From contig MEQV01000104.1 of assembly GCA_001770355.1 (NCBI GenBank), positions 467 through 14,881 of the forward strand: DNA of 14,415 bases, given 5' to 3'. The notes below the pieces were generated by a model. The model was given only the letters and a program-made list of their open reading frames with translations. It had not been told where the DNA came from and made no database searches. The DNA comes from Betaproteobacteria bacterium RIFCSPLOWO2_02_FULL_62_17 (GTDB lineage Bacteria > Pseudomonadota > Gammaproteobacteria > Burkholderiales > SG8-39). The position numbers were made by a program, and so were the translations under genes. This document shows positions 1 through 6,331 of this stretch, piece after piece (the first letter of the stretch is position 1; every line of letters begins with the position of its first letter).

Positions 1-168
1 CGGAAAAAATGGCACCTCGCCAAGTTCGGTCCGCCGGGCGACACCCTCCGGCCAGGTATCGCGCAGTGCCATGGTCTGCGGGACCAGCGATGCGCAACCG
101 CCGAGCGCAAGCAGAAAAACGCCCGCAACAAGGCGGGCGCTTCTGAACCTGACAAACCAATTCGGCAT
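1..168 (-). CDS. PA2778-type cysteine peptidase family lipoprotein (partial, N-terminus only)
   Basis: Only the first 56 codons are inside the window; the gene runs off the left edge. The protein begins MPNWFVRF, has a hydrophobic stretch and then a lipobox-like LALGGC at about residues 26-31, so it should be a lipoprotein with Cys31 acylated. After the signal come RTELGEVPFFP, which resembles the conserved start of the mature PA2778-family papain/C39-like domain (an ELxxVPFFPQ-type motif). No catalytic residue is inside the window. It lies 52 bp downstream of the PA2779-type gene, the order expected for this conserved pair. The ATG at 166-168 was chosen; in-frame GTG codons at 172-174 and 178-180 are alternatives, because no strong ribosome binding site decides. 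Family assignment rests on the short motif plus the neighbour. Confidence 0.7.
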   Translation of the reverse strand, partial: MPNWFVRFRSARLVAGVFLLALGGCASLVPQTMALRDTWPEGVARRTELGEVPFFP

Positions 169-220
169 CACTGCCACTCGCGTTGAGCGCCTGGTCCCGC
201 GCCCCTTCGCTGCATGCCTC

Positions 221-574
221 CTAGCGGCGAAACGCGAAATACCAGATAAAGAACACCACCAGGATGAGCACAACCAGCCCATCGCCGCCGGCGGGAGCGC
301 TGCTGATCTTCCCGGCGAGCGAGCTGACTTCGTCATTGGTCATCGCGTTAACACGGTCCTTGGCAGTCTGCGCATCCAGACCCAGATTCTGCAACTCGTT
401 CACGGTCTGTGCACGGCTCAGGTAGTTCAATACGACGTTGCGTTCAACCTGAACGGTTGCTGCGGAATTCACCTGATCCGTTCCGATCATGGCTGCCTGT
501 CCGGATTGGAAGGGCATCATCATTATCGCGATAGCCAGAAAGCGGCAAATCATGTTTGTTAAAGCTGTTTTCAT
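221..574 (-). CDS. PA2779-type small membrane protein
   Basis: 117 aa. A basic N-terminus and hydrophobic segment (residues about 9-24) are followed by GQAA, a plausible signal peptidase site near residue 27. The middle (about 40-90) is polar and predicted helical, with QVERNVVLNYLSRAQ and LGLDAQTAKDRVNAMTNDEV. The C-terminus is a single membrane span (about 99-114) ending in the short basic tail FRR. This helical middle plus C-terminal anchor is the layout of the PA2779 family, whose biochemical role is not established. AAAGGAG lies six bases before the ATG, a good ribosome binding site that fixes the start. The downstream gene is the PA2778-type lipoprotein, supporting a two-gene unit. An envelope function is inferred from the signals only. 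Confidence 0.8.
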   Translation of the reverse strand: MKTALTNMICRFLAIAIMMMPFQSGQAAMIGTDQVNSAATVQVERNVVLNYLSRAQTVNELQNLGLDAQTAKDRVNAMTNDEVSSLAGKISSAPAGGDGLVVLILVVFFIWYFAFRR

Positions 575-672
575 ATCGATCTCCTTTGATGAATCGGTTT
601 AGGATCGCCACCACATCAAATCGCCGTGAGGACTTGAGAATGACTGCAGCCTCGTGTCCCGTCCGTTGATCT

Positions 673-686
673 GTGCGCTGGCGCAC
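673..686. repeat. perfect 6-bp inverted repeat GTGCGC-TG-GCGCAC
   Basis: GTGCGC and GCGCAC are perfect complements separated by two bases. It lies about 100 bp before the PA2779-type start and directly beyond the stop of the possible small ORF at 687-863. It could be an operator half-site pair or a short hairpin; no run of T follows it on either strand. Chance is possible at this GC content. Confidence 0.3.
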
Positions 687-863
687 CTATCGTATACTAA
701 TCACGATGGCTAGGTGGTTGCGGCAGCCGGGCTTGAGTGGCGGGTTGCCAGCGTGCGCCTCAAAATAATGCCCGCCGAAGCGGGACATTTCCAGCAAAGC
801 GGCAAAATCTGCCAAGTAATTCACACTTTGCATCCTGTTGGTACCGACCACTTCGATATCCAT
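687..863 (-). CDS. possible 58-aa small ORF of unknown function (or gene remnant)
   Basis: Reading leftwards from the ATG at 861-863 gives 58 codons that look protein-like: starts MDIEVVGTNRMQSVNYLADF, continues AALLEMSRFGG and HYFEAHAG, ends HLAIVISIR. Amino acid use is balanced (hydrophobic, acidic and aromatic residues mixed), unlike the Arg/Pro-rich shadows typical of this DNA, and most codons end in G or C. The same frame stays open upstream into the 3' end of the HhH gene before meeting a stop, but has no other usual start codon there. No ribosome binding site is visible before the ATG. The terminator-like hairpin at 762-786 lies inside it, so at most one of the two is likely to be functional. 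I do not recognise the protein; it may be the tail of a decayed gene. Confidence 0.25.
   Translation of the reverse strand: MDIEVVGTNRMQSVNYLADFAALLEMSRFGGHYFEAHAGNPPLKPGCRNHLAIVISIR
762..786 (-). terminator. candidate intrinsic terminator of the AAA/HhH unit
   Basis: On the minus strand the sequence reads CCCGC-TTCG-GCGGG followed by CATTATTTTG: a 5-bp all-GC stem closed by the very stable C(UUCG)G tetraloop and then a U-rich tail. It lies about 120 bp after the HhH stop codon, on the strand of the AAA/HhH genes. The stem is short and the U tract is interrupted. It also falls within the possible small ORF at 687-863. Confidence 0.4.
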
Positions 864-903
864 GCGGCGATCGGGTTGCAGGCAAGCGATGTCGCGCTCT
901 CCA

Positions 904-1941
904 TCACAGATCGACGATCCTACCGCTGGGCTTCACTGCCGCCGCCGGATCCGATCTGCCGGAGGCGCTCGCATCGACAACCCTTGCGTTGGCCTTCACG
1001 CCGGCGGCAAGTGTCACGGGCGTCTTCAGTGTGGAGACGATAGGTGAGATCTGGACGACCACGTCCAGCGAGAGGCCGAGGCGGTAACGGAAGTCCTCCA
1101 CCGACTTGTACGGGCCATCGCCGTCACGCAGCGCCACCGCGCGGCGCGCGATGTCATGGTCCAGGCCGGGCAGCGTGGCAATCGCCTGTGCGCTGGCCAG
1201 ATTGATCTCCAGAATGCGCCTGCCATCGAGCGCCACGGTGTACTCGGCATTCGACTCCGCCGCCGGCGCGGGTTGAATGAATATCGGGCGCAGCCGCTCG
1301 CGCGCCTCCGCCGCCAAGCCCATTTTTTCCGCAAAGTGATCGAACGAATGAAAACCGCCCAGCGATTGCCGCATCGCCATCGTCTCTCTCGCGCGCGCCG
1401 GCCCCATGCCCGGCAGCATCGCGAGTTCCCGTTCTCCGATGAGGTTGACATCGAACAGCCGGCGCGCGGGTTTCGGCGCAGCCGGTTGCGTGGCAGTTTC
1501 CGGCGCATCGGCACGGACAGGCACCTCTTCCTGCAGCTCTTCGATCCGGATGCCGGTTGCCTGCTCGACCTCCTGCTTGAGCAAGCGCGCGCCCTCCATA
1601 AGCAAATCGTGCCGTTCCGCGTTGTTTGCCAACCGCACCAGGTACTCGCCGCGCGCGCGCAAGGAATGGATCGCCGCGATGACCAGCGCGGCAATCTCCC
1701 AGTTTCTGAAAAAGCCCGCGACGCCCAAATCGGCCATATTGAAAAACATCTGTATGAGCGCCGGCAGGCCATATAGCAGCCCGTATACGATCCAGCGGAA
1801 CTGCAGCGTGCGAAGCCCCGTATACACCAGCGGAAACCAGTAGAACCAGATTGTGAATAACGCAAGCAGGTACCAGGACTGCTGGTATTCCCATTTGGTC
1901 CCTTTATGGGTATAGCCCGTCACTTTCCCATTGCCTGCCAT
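904..1941 (-). CDS. membrane protein with two ComEA-like helix-hairpin-helix repeats
   Basis: 345 aa. The N-terminal 95 residues are hydrophobic and aromatic, with probable spans near 22-41, 50-68 and 80-95. A charged, coiled-coil-like helix follows (about 97-140, ARLLKQEVEQATGIRIEELQEEV), then a Pro/Ala linker. Two copies of a helix-hairpin-helix module come next: residues about 163-222 (FDVNLIGERELAMLPGMGPARA) and 244-302 (LEINLASAQAIATLPGLDHDIA). Each has the NL-x(5)-A-x-LPG pattern of ComEA/PulG-type HhH domains, which usually bind DNA without sequence specificity; the second lacks the GxG hairpin seen in the first (GLD for GMG). A low-complexity tail ends the protein. The start is supported by GGGAGG just before the ATG. 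It sits 36 bp behind the Ycf46-like ATPase gene on the same strand, so the two are probably co-transcribed. DNA binding is inferred from family; protein-protein binding is also possible. Confidence 0.8.
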   Translation of the reverse strand: MAGNGKVTGYTHKGTKWEYQQSWYLLALFTIWFYWFPLVYTGLRTLQFRWIVYGLLYGLPALIQMFFNMADLGVAGFFRNWEIAALVIAAIHSLRARGEYLVRLANNAERHDLLMEGARLLKQEVEQATGIRIEELQEEVPVRADAPETATQPAAPKPARRLFDVNLIGERELAMLPGMGPARARETMAMRQSLGGFHSFDHFAEKMGLAAEARERLRPIFIQPAPAAESNAEYTVALDGRRILEINLASAQAIATLPGLDHDIARRAVALRDGDGPYKSVEDFRYRLGLSLDVVVQISPIVSTLKTPVTLAAGVKANARVVDASASGRSDPAAAVKPSGRIVDL

Positions 1942-1977
1942 TGGCCTCCCGTCTGCCGCGCCTGTGCGTTGGCCGCT

Positions 1978-3570
1978 TCAGAACGTCAATGCTCGCCCGC
2001 CGCGGCCGCCGCGCGCGGCGCCCTCCTCGGGCTCGCTTGCCATCACCGCGCGCTGATTGGCCCATTCGCGGATCTTGTCGATGCGCTCCTTCTGTGTCAC
2101 CGACAGGGGCACCGTGCTGCGAATGGCGCGGGTGAAATCGGTCCATTGAATGGCGCGCGTTTCGGCAAAGGCCTCGAACAGGGCCGAAATCACCACCTGC
2201 TCGACCTCGGCACCGATGAATCCCTCGGTCATGTCGGACAGTTTTCCCAGCGCCTCGTCGGTCACTTTCAAGGCGCCGACCACATCCGGATGCTTCAGGC
2301 GCTTGCCCACATGCAAGCGAAAGATCTCCACGCGCTCGAGCTTGGTAGGCAGATCCACAAAGAAAATCTCGTCGAACCGGCCCTTGCGCAGCAGTTCCGG
2401 GGGCAGTCCTTCGATGTTGTTGGCCGTGGCGATCACGAACACCGGTTTCGCCTTTTCCTGCATCCAGGTGAGAAAGGTGGCGAAGATCCGGCTCGAGGTT
2501 CCGCCGTCGCCCTCGCCTGACTTGGCGAAACCTTTTTCGATCTCGTCGACCCAGAGAATCGAGGGCGCCACCGCCTCGGCGGTGCGCAAAGCGTTGCGCA
2601 GATTCTCCTCGCTCATGCCGATGTACATGCCGAACACGCGCCCCACATCCAGGCGCACCAGCGGCAACTGCCATGCCGAGCCGATGGCCTTGGCGAGCAG
2701 ACTTTTGCCGCAGCCTGGCACGCCCGTCAGCAGCACGCCCTTGGGCGCGGGCAGTTCGTACTTCTTCGCCGAATCGAGCCAGCTCTTGTCGCGCTTCTTC
2801 AACCAGCGCTTGAGGTTCTCCAGCCCGGCGACATCCTCGATCTTGACGTCGCTCTTGACGAACTCGAGGATGCCCGCCTTCTTGACGATCTGGCCTTTCT
2901 CCTCGTAGATGAGTTCGATGTCCTCCAGGGACAGGCGCGCATCCCTCACCATCGCCCGCGCAAAGGCGTTCTCGGCCTCATGCAGGGTAAGGCCGAGCGC
3001 CGCGTGGGCAAAGCGTTCGATGTCCGCGGGCTCGAGCTCCACCGAAATCCGCCCGCCCGCCTTGTTGGCCTCGATCATGCCGCGCATGAGCGCGCTGATC
3101 TCGGCCACGCCGGGAAGATCGAACTCCAGCACGGTAATTTCCTTTTCGAGCTCCATCGGCGTGATCACCACGGGAGACAGGAACACCACATTCTTGGGAG
3201 AGCGGCTCTGCTTGAGCATGGAGGACATGTCGCGCAGCTTCCTCACCACCTGGTGGTCCTGTTCGCGCTTTTCCATGCCGAAAAAGATGTGAAAATCCTT
3301 GAAAACGAAAATCGCCGGTTCGGCATGACGCTCCACCACCCCAAGCGCATCCAGGGGGCTGTGCGCATCTTCCTTCGCCGGCGCGCCTGGCCCGACAAGT
3401 CCGTCGGTCGAACTCCAGGTAAACACGGTGCGCGGCGTGCGCACCAGGTTGGCGTCGCGCGCCACCTCGCGAATCAGGCCCAGCACCCGCTCCTCTTCCC
3501 AGGTGCCCACGTAGATATAGGGAAACCTGGCGCGCAGCAGGTTGGCGAAGGAACGGGGAAAATCTGCCAT
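1978..3570 (-). CDS. Ycf46-like AAA+ ATPase
   Basis: 530 aa from the chosen ATG. Residues 1-230 look like the degenerate ATPase-like N-terminal half of Ycf46 proteins (YVGTWEEERV near 20-29, AIFVFKDFH near 86-94, then VLEFDLP near 147-153) without a P-loop. The AAA+ core occupies about 240-480: Walker A GVPGCGKS (283-290), Walker B SILWVDE (337-343), sensor 1 ATANN (381-385) and arginine-finger region LLRKGRFDE (393-401). All catalytic positions are present, so it should hydrolyse ATP as a ring. RLDVGRVFG, TFLTWMQEK and EIFFVDLP are typical of Ycf46 and less so of FtsH or Cdc48. The C-terminus is a Gly/Arg-rich tail. The frame extends upstream to 3738, but AGGA seven bases before 3570 and the start of family-like sequence favour this start. 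Ycf46 is known from chloroplasts and cyanobacteria; its bacterial substrate is unknown. The HhH membrane protein downstream is the obvious partner. Confidence 0.85.
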   Translation of the reverse strand: MADFPRSFANLLRARFPYIYVGTWEEERVLGLIREVARDANLVRTPRTVFTWSSTDGLVGPGAPAKEDAHSPLDALGVVERHAEPAIFVFKDFHIFFGMEKREQDHQVVRKLRDMSSMLKQSRSPKNVVFLSPVVITPMELEKEITVLEFDLPGVAEISALMRGMIEANKAGGRISVELEPADIERFAHAALGLTLHEAENAFARAMVRDARLSLEDIELIYEEKGQIVKKAGILEFVKSDVKIEDVAGLENLKRWLKKRDKSWLDSAKKYELPAPKGVLLTGVPGCGKSLLAKAIGSAWQLPLVRLDVGRVFGMYIGMSEENLRNALRTAEAVAPSILWVDEIEKGFAKSGEGDGGTSSRIFATFLTWMQEKAKPVFVIATANNIEGLPPELLRKGRFDEIFFVDLPTKLERVEIFRLHVGKRLKHPDVVGALKVTDEALGKLSDMTEGFIGAEVEQVVISALFEAFAETRAIQWTDFTRAIRSTVPLSVTQKERIDKIREWANQRAVMASEPEEGAARGGRGGRALTF

Positions 3571-3608
3571 GGGGTTTCCTGTGCCGTGCAGCAGTTCAGC
3601 GTCCGAAC

Positions 3609-3618
3609 AGCATACCAA
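3609..3618 (-). promoter_or_regulatory. weak extended -10 promoter candidate for the AAA/HhH unit
   Basis: On the minus strand TTGGTATGCT contains TG-n-TATGCT, an extended -10 element. Transcription would begin near 3602, leaving about 32 bases before the ATG at 3570. No good -35 hexamer stands 16-18 bases upstream, so this is a low-confidence call by eye. Confidence 0.25.
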
Positions 3619-3777
3619 TAGAGTGGGAATCGTGCGCAGAGAAAGTTGTAGCCGGCAGCAGCGCCAGGCCTGAAGAATCTCGGTTGCGTGCACAAAACCA
3701 CGGAACCCGCCTGAATGCGCGGCCGGAGCGGCCGGCAACGGCCAGGCCGGAAGCGCCGCGGTCCGGTCGAGGCCCCG

Positions 3778-3912
3778 TCAGACGATCTGGCGCTTCGCCA
3801 GATACGCGAACGCCCCGGGTTCGTTCAACAGCTTCTGGTACGAACCGTTCTGCGCCACCACGCCGATCTGCTTGCGGATCGAATGCACATCCAGGTCGGC
3901 AGGGGGCCGCAT
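3778..3912 (-). pseudogene. remnant of a peptide/bacteriocin-exporter ABC gene with internal deletion
   Basis: A 44-codon ORF. The first part, LDVHSIRKQIGVVAQNG, matches the stretch leading into the Q-loop of NHLP/lantibiotic-type exporter ABC domains (LDVRSVRRQLGVVLQNG-like). The second part, GSYQKLLNEPGAFAYLAKRQ, matches the extreme C-terminus of the same proteins (GTYEELMxxPGLFAELAKRQ-like), ending in a TGA stop. The roughly 170 residues that normally lie between (signature, Walker B, H-loop) are absent, as are Walker A and the membrane domain upstream. The two pieces are in the same frame and meet at about the NG/GS position. The best reading is a gene eroded by an internal in-frame deletion plus 5' loss. 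It cannot be a working ATPase. An ATG exists at 3910-3912, but no ribosome binding site is evident, and an in-frame stop lies a little upstream. Confidence 0.65.
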
Positions 3913-3936
3913 TTTCGTAACTGTGCCCGTGCAGTG

Positions 3937-3952
3937 ACCCGGTTATCCGGGT
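3937..3952. repeat. perfect hairpin ACCCGG-TTAT-CCGGGT
   Basis: A perfect 6-bp inverted repeat with a 4-base loop, about 40 bp beyond the stop of the 75-aa gene and just before the ABC remnant. It may end or stabilise the nucleotidyltransferase/75-aa transcript on the minus strand. No T run follows, so it is not a standard intrinsic terminator. Confidence 0.35.
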
Positions 3953-3990
3953 TCGGGCGCCGCCAAATCCCGCGAAGGCTCAGGTGAGGT

Positions 3991-4218
3991 TTAGCCGCCA
4001 TGGCGGGTGTTCTGGCCCGCCCTGTTGGCACCGGGATTTTCGCTATTGGTATCCTGCAGTGCTTCATCGGCGTTTTCGAAGTGACGCCTTATCTCCGGAT
4101 CCGCCCTTTTTAATAACTCAGGGTCGGACTGATAAGCAAGCAGGATGAAAGCGCGATTCGCCTCGATCTCGCGCAATAGCTTGAAGTTTTCATCCGCGCT
4201 TAATTCAACCCTGGCCAT
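3991..4218 (-). CDS. 75-aa acidic protein coupled to the nucleotidyltransferase
   Basis: 75 aa, not recognised. The first 50 residues look helical and charged (LSADENFKLLREIEANRAFI, then ILLAYQSDPELLKRADPEIRRHF); the last 20 or so are polar, rich in Asn/Gly and probably disordered. There is no signal peptide or membrane span. The ATG follows the upstream stop by one base (TGA-G-ATG), and GAGGG sits inside the end of the nucleotidyltransferase gene, so translation is almost certainly coupled. That arrangement suggests a protein made in step with, and perhaps binding, the nucleotidyltransferase, as in two-gene toxin-antitoxin modules. That role is inference from layout alone. Local base composition looks AT-richer than the flanks. 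Confidence 0.75.
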   Translation of the reverse strand: MARVELSADENFKLLREIEANRAFILLAYQSDPELLKRADPEIRRHFENADEALQDTNSENPGANRAGQNTRHGG

Positions 4219-4219
4219 C

Positions 4220-4717
4220 TCATCCCTCGCTCATTTGTTTTTGAATCCTGCGCAGTTCCTCGATATCCAGCGCATCCTTGCTGCGTCCCGTTCCGGTTTT
4301 CATGCGAATCAGGTCGTCGATGCTGGCCACGTCGATCGACAACGGCCCGATTCGCTTGGTTATCGCATTGCGCTTCAAATCCTCGAACGGCACCACCGGC
4401 CGTACCAGCACATCGATGACGGTTGCCATCATGTCCGGGCCGCGAAGCGCGAATGCCAACATCCCTTTTTCAAAATGCCATTTGTCGATTTGTGCGGCAT
4501 CTCGCAGAGAATCTATCGCTATCGGCAACACCGGCTGCAGATTGGCGGTCTTGGCGCAATCGACAAATTTCGCGAGATTCTCATCATTCATGGCCAAAAC
4601 CACATCCACGTCCATGGTGAGCCGTTGATAACCATGCAAGGTCACGGCTAAGCCACCGACCAGTACGTAGTCGACATTCGCACCGTTTAGCGCCGCTAGA
4701 AGCTCGTACATGTTCAT
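4220..4717 (-). CDS. nucleotidyltransferase-fold protein (AbiEii/DUF6036-like)
   Basis: 165 aa from the chosen start MNMYELLAAL. It has the polymerase-beta-type nucleotidyltransferase signature: VLVGGLAVTLHG (residues 18-29) with the Gly-Gly pair at 21-22, then RLTMDVDVV with Asp36 and Asp38 as the metal-binding pair, and a likely third acid at Asp102 in VIDVLV. The C-terminal RMKTGTGRSKDALDIEEL (138-155) is the R-x-KD-x-x-D helix common to AbiEii-like and related stand-alone nucleotidyltransferases. The size suits a minimal enzyme. The frame extends upstream to a TTG near 4792, but family similarity begins here; ATGs at 4717 and 4711 are close alternatives. A TACACT box six bases before the ATG, without a ribosome binding site, would allow a leaderless transcript (speculative). 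The substrate could be tRNA or a protein; it is not deducible. It forms a coupled pair with the 75-aa gene. Confidence 0.8.
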   Translation of the reverse strand: MNMYELLAALNGANVDYVLVGGLAVTLHGYQRLTMDVDVVLAMNDENLAKFVDCAKTANLQPVLPIAIDSLRDAAQIDKWHFEKGMLAFALRGPDMMATVIDVLVRPVVPFEDLKRNAITKRIGPLSIDVASIDDLIRMKTGTGRSKDALDIEELRRIQKQMSEG

Positions 4718-4924
4718 ACGGGAAGTGTACCCAGTCTGAAGCGACGTGGCTAACCGGAAACCTCGGCTGGGCAACAACGGTTTCCCGAACAACTGCCCTA
4801 CAATTCCGCGGTGTTGAAAAAAATTCCAGCTGCCCTCGAAGTTGCACGTGGTGAGGCAGGGCGTGATCGCAGAATGCTGGAGAAACCGGTTGCCCGCCGC
4901 GGTTATCGAGCGGGCCAGATTGCG

Positions 4925-6217
4925 CTAGACCGTAGCTCGTTTGCGCGCCGCCCGCGCGCCCAGTTGCAGCGCGCACCACATGATCAGCGGCGGCAATGCC
5001 ACCAGCACCGCGACCAAGCCCGTCATCGGCAGCCCGGACCACTCCAGGATCGGCCCGGTGACCAGCGCCATGAGCACGTTGATTGCGCCGGCATAGCTTT
5101 CGTTGACGCCAATGGCGCGGCCGCGCTGGCCGGTCTCGACATGATCGGCGATCATCGCTGTCGCTGCCACGTTGGCGGCGGCCCAGCCCAACCCCACCAG
5201 AAATGTTCCCAGCGTCACCAGCAGATACGATCCGTCCGTGAAGGACACCAGGCACGCTCCCACCAGCGCCACGACCACGCCGGGATACATGAGTTTTTCG
5301 CGGCCCAGGCGGTCCGCCAGTCTTCCCAGCGGAATGGTGAAGGCGAACATTCCGGCGGAATGAAACATGTGGGAGAACGCGATCGCTCCCAGCGAGCTGC
5401 CGTGGTGCGAGAGCACCAGCGAAGTCAATACCATGACGATCGACATGTTGCCTTGCGCCGCGCAGTTGGAAATGATGGCCATGCGCGTGGGGACATTGCG
5501 CATCAGGCTCCAGGCGCTGAATTTCCCGTCCTTGCCCGCAATACCCGAAGGAGGAGGCGTGTAGCCCGGGTAATAACGGCCGAGATTCATGCCGATTTCC
5601 TTGGGATCGGGCCGCACGAAAAATACCAGCCCCATGCCCGACAGAATCATAACCGGCAAAATGAACCAGGGAAGAGCCAGGGGATTCAAGCCGTTGGCCA
5701 ACGCGAATTTTTCGGAACCACCGACGATCAAGGGGCTGAAAATCAACCCCACCAGCGAGCCCAGGGCAAGATAGCCCAATGCCTGCGCACGGTGAAAATG
5801 CGGATACATGTCGGTGGCCGCCACACGCAACTGCTGCACGCCGCTCATGCCCATGCCGAAAATCGTCATGCCGACGATAAACACCCAGATGCTTGCGAAG
5901 TACATCGACGAGCCGCAGATGAGTCCGCCAATCAGCGCCAGCGACAGGCCAAAGAAAATGCCCGGCTTGCGTCCATAGGCATCGGTGATCTTGCCCACCG
6001 GATAGGAAGCGAGAAACCGCGAAAGGCCGATCAGGCCCACCGACAGGCCCGCCAGGGCCGCGGAGCCGGTCAACGCGAGCACCATCAACGGCCCCAGGCC
6101 ATAGGCGAACTGCATGCCTGCGCCGCTGAACGATTGCGACAGCGCGAACAGGATGGTGTTGCGCTTGATCAGCGGCGGAATGACGAAGTTATGGGGGCTG
6201 GGCGCAAGCTTGGACAT
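4925..6217 (-). CDS. major facilitator superfamily (MFS) transporter
   Basis: 430 aa, the normal length for a 12-span MFS permease. Hydrophobic segments run through the whole protein, with a polar central loop at about 200-240 (RPDPKEIGMNLGRYYPGY). The MFS motif A is seen in loop 2-3, GKITDAYGRKP (75-85), and its half-repeat in loop 8-9, GRLADRLGREK (298-308), so both halves of the fold are present. The C-terminus is a short basic tail (ARAARKRATV). Substrate cannot be named. It is divergently arranged with a Bug-type binding-protein gene, with 114 bp between starts, so the two may share regulation and substrate class (probably an organic acid or aromatic). No strong ribosome binding site precedes the ATG at 6217, so a slightly different start is possible. 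Confidence 0.85.
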   Translation of the reverse strand: MSKLAPSPHNFVIPPLIKRNTILFALSQSFSGAGMQFAYGLGPLMVLALTGSAALAGLSVGLIGLSRFLASYPVGKITDAYGRKPGIFFGLSLALIGGLICGSSMYFASIWVFIVGMTIFGMGMSGVQQLRVAATDMYPHFHRAQALGYLALGSLVGLIFSPLIVGGSEKFALANGLNPLALPWFILPVMILSGMGLVFFVRPDPKEIGMNLGRYYPGYTPPPSGIAGKDGKFSAWSLMRNVPTRMAIISNCAAQGNMSIVMVLTSLVLSHHGSSLGAIAFSHMFHSAGMFAFTIPLGRLADRLGREKLMYPGVVVALVGACLVSFTDGSYLLVTLGTFLVGLGWAAANVAATAMIADHVETGQRGRAIGVNESYAGAINVLMALVTGPILEWSGLPMTGLVAVLVALPPLIMWCALQLGARAARKRATV

Positions 6218-6290
6218 GAATGACTTTCGATTCGATCATCGACGGCGCGCCGAAGAAACCACGCGGGCACGGCAAAAGCGGCAATCATCC

Positions 6291-6296
6291 TATAAT
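6291..6296 (+). promoter_or_regulatory. consensus -10 box (TATAAT) before the first Bug gene
   Basis: A perfect TATAAT sits 35 bp before the ATG at 6332, which would give a start site near 6303 and a leader of about 29 bases that contains the AAGGA ribosome binding site. The -35 region is not recognisable at 16-18 bp, so an activator may be needed. The site lies in the divergent gap shared with the MFS gene. Confidence 0.45.
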
Positions 6297-6331
6297 TTCA
6301 GCCTGCGTGACGTGGTGATAAAGGATTGCAG

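Noticed and set aside
175..222. AGGAGG followed one base later by an ATG, opening a 15-codon frame whose TGA overlaps the ATG of the PA2778-type gene
   Set aside because: The spacing of one base is too short for initiation, and the peptide is Arg/Gly-rich. The overlap is probably incidental.
71..562. Plus-strand 163-codon open frame opposite the PA2779-type gene
   Set aside because: It lies antisense to a gene with a good ribosome binding site and signal peptide, and spans the start of a second minus-strand gene; its translation shows no recognisable domain.
3720..3775. Repeated CCGGCC/GGCCGG words upstream of the AAA gene, considered as REP-like elements
   Set aside because: No defined unit length or symmetrical pair is repeated, and there are no other copies in the window.
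4793..4924. T-run (CCAGC then TTTTTTT on the minus strand, near 4811-4830) considered as a terminator for the MFS gene
   Set aside because: No stable stem precedes the T-run.
4811..6223. 470-codon plus-strand open frame opposite the MFS gene
   Set aside because: Its product is rich in His, Gln, Arg and Ala with no domain pattern, typical of the antisense of a GC-rich membrane protein; the minus-strand frame has clear MFS motifs.
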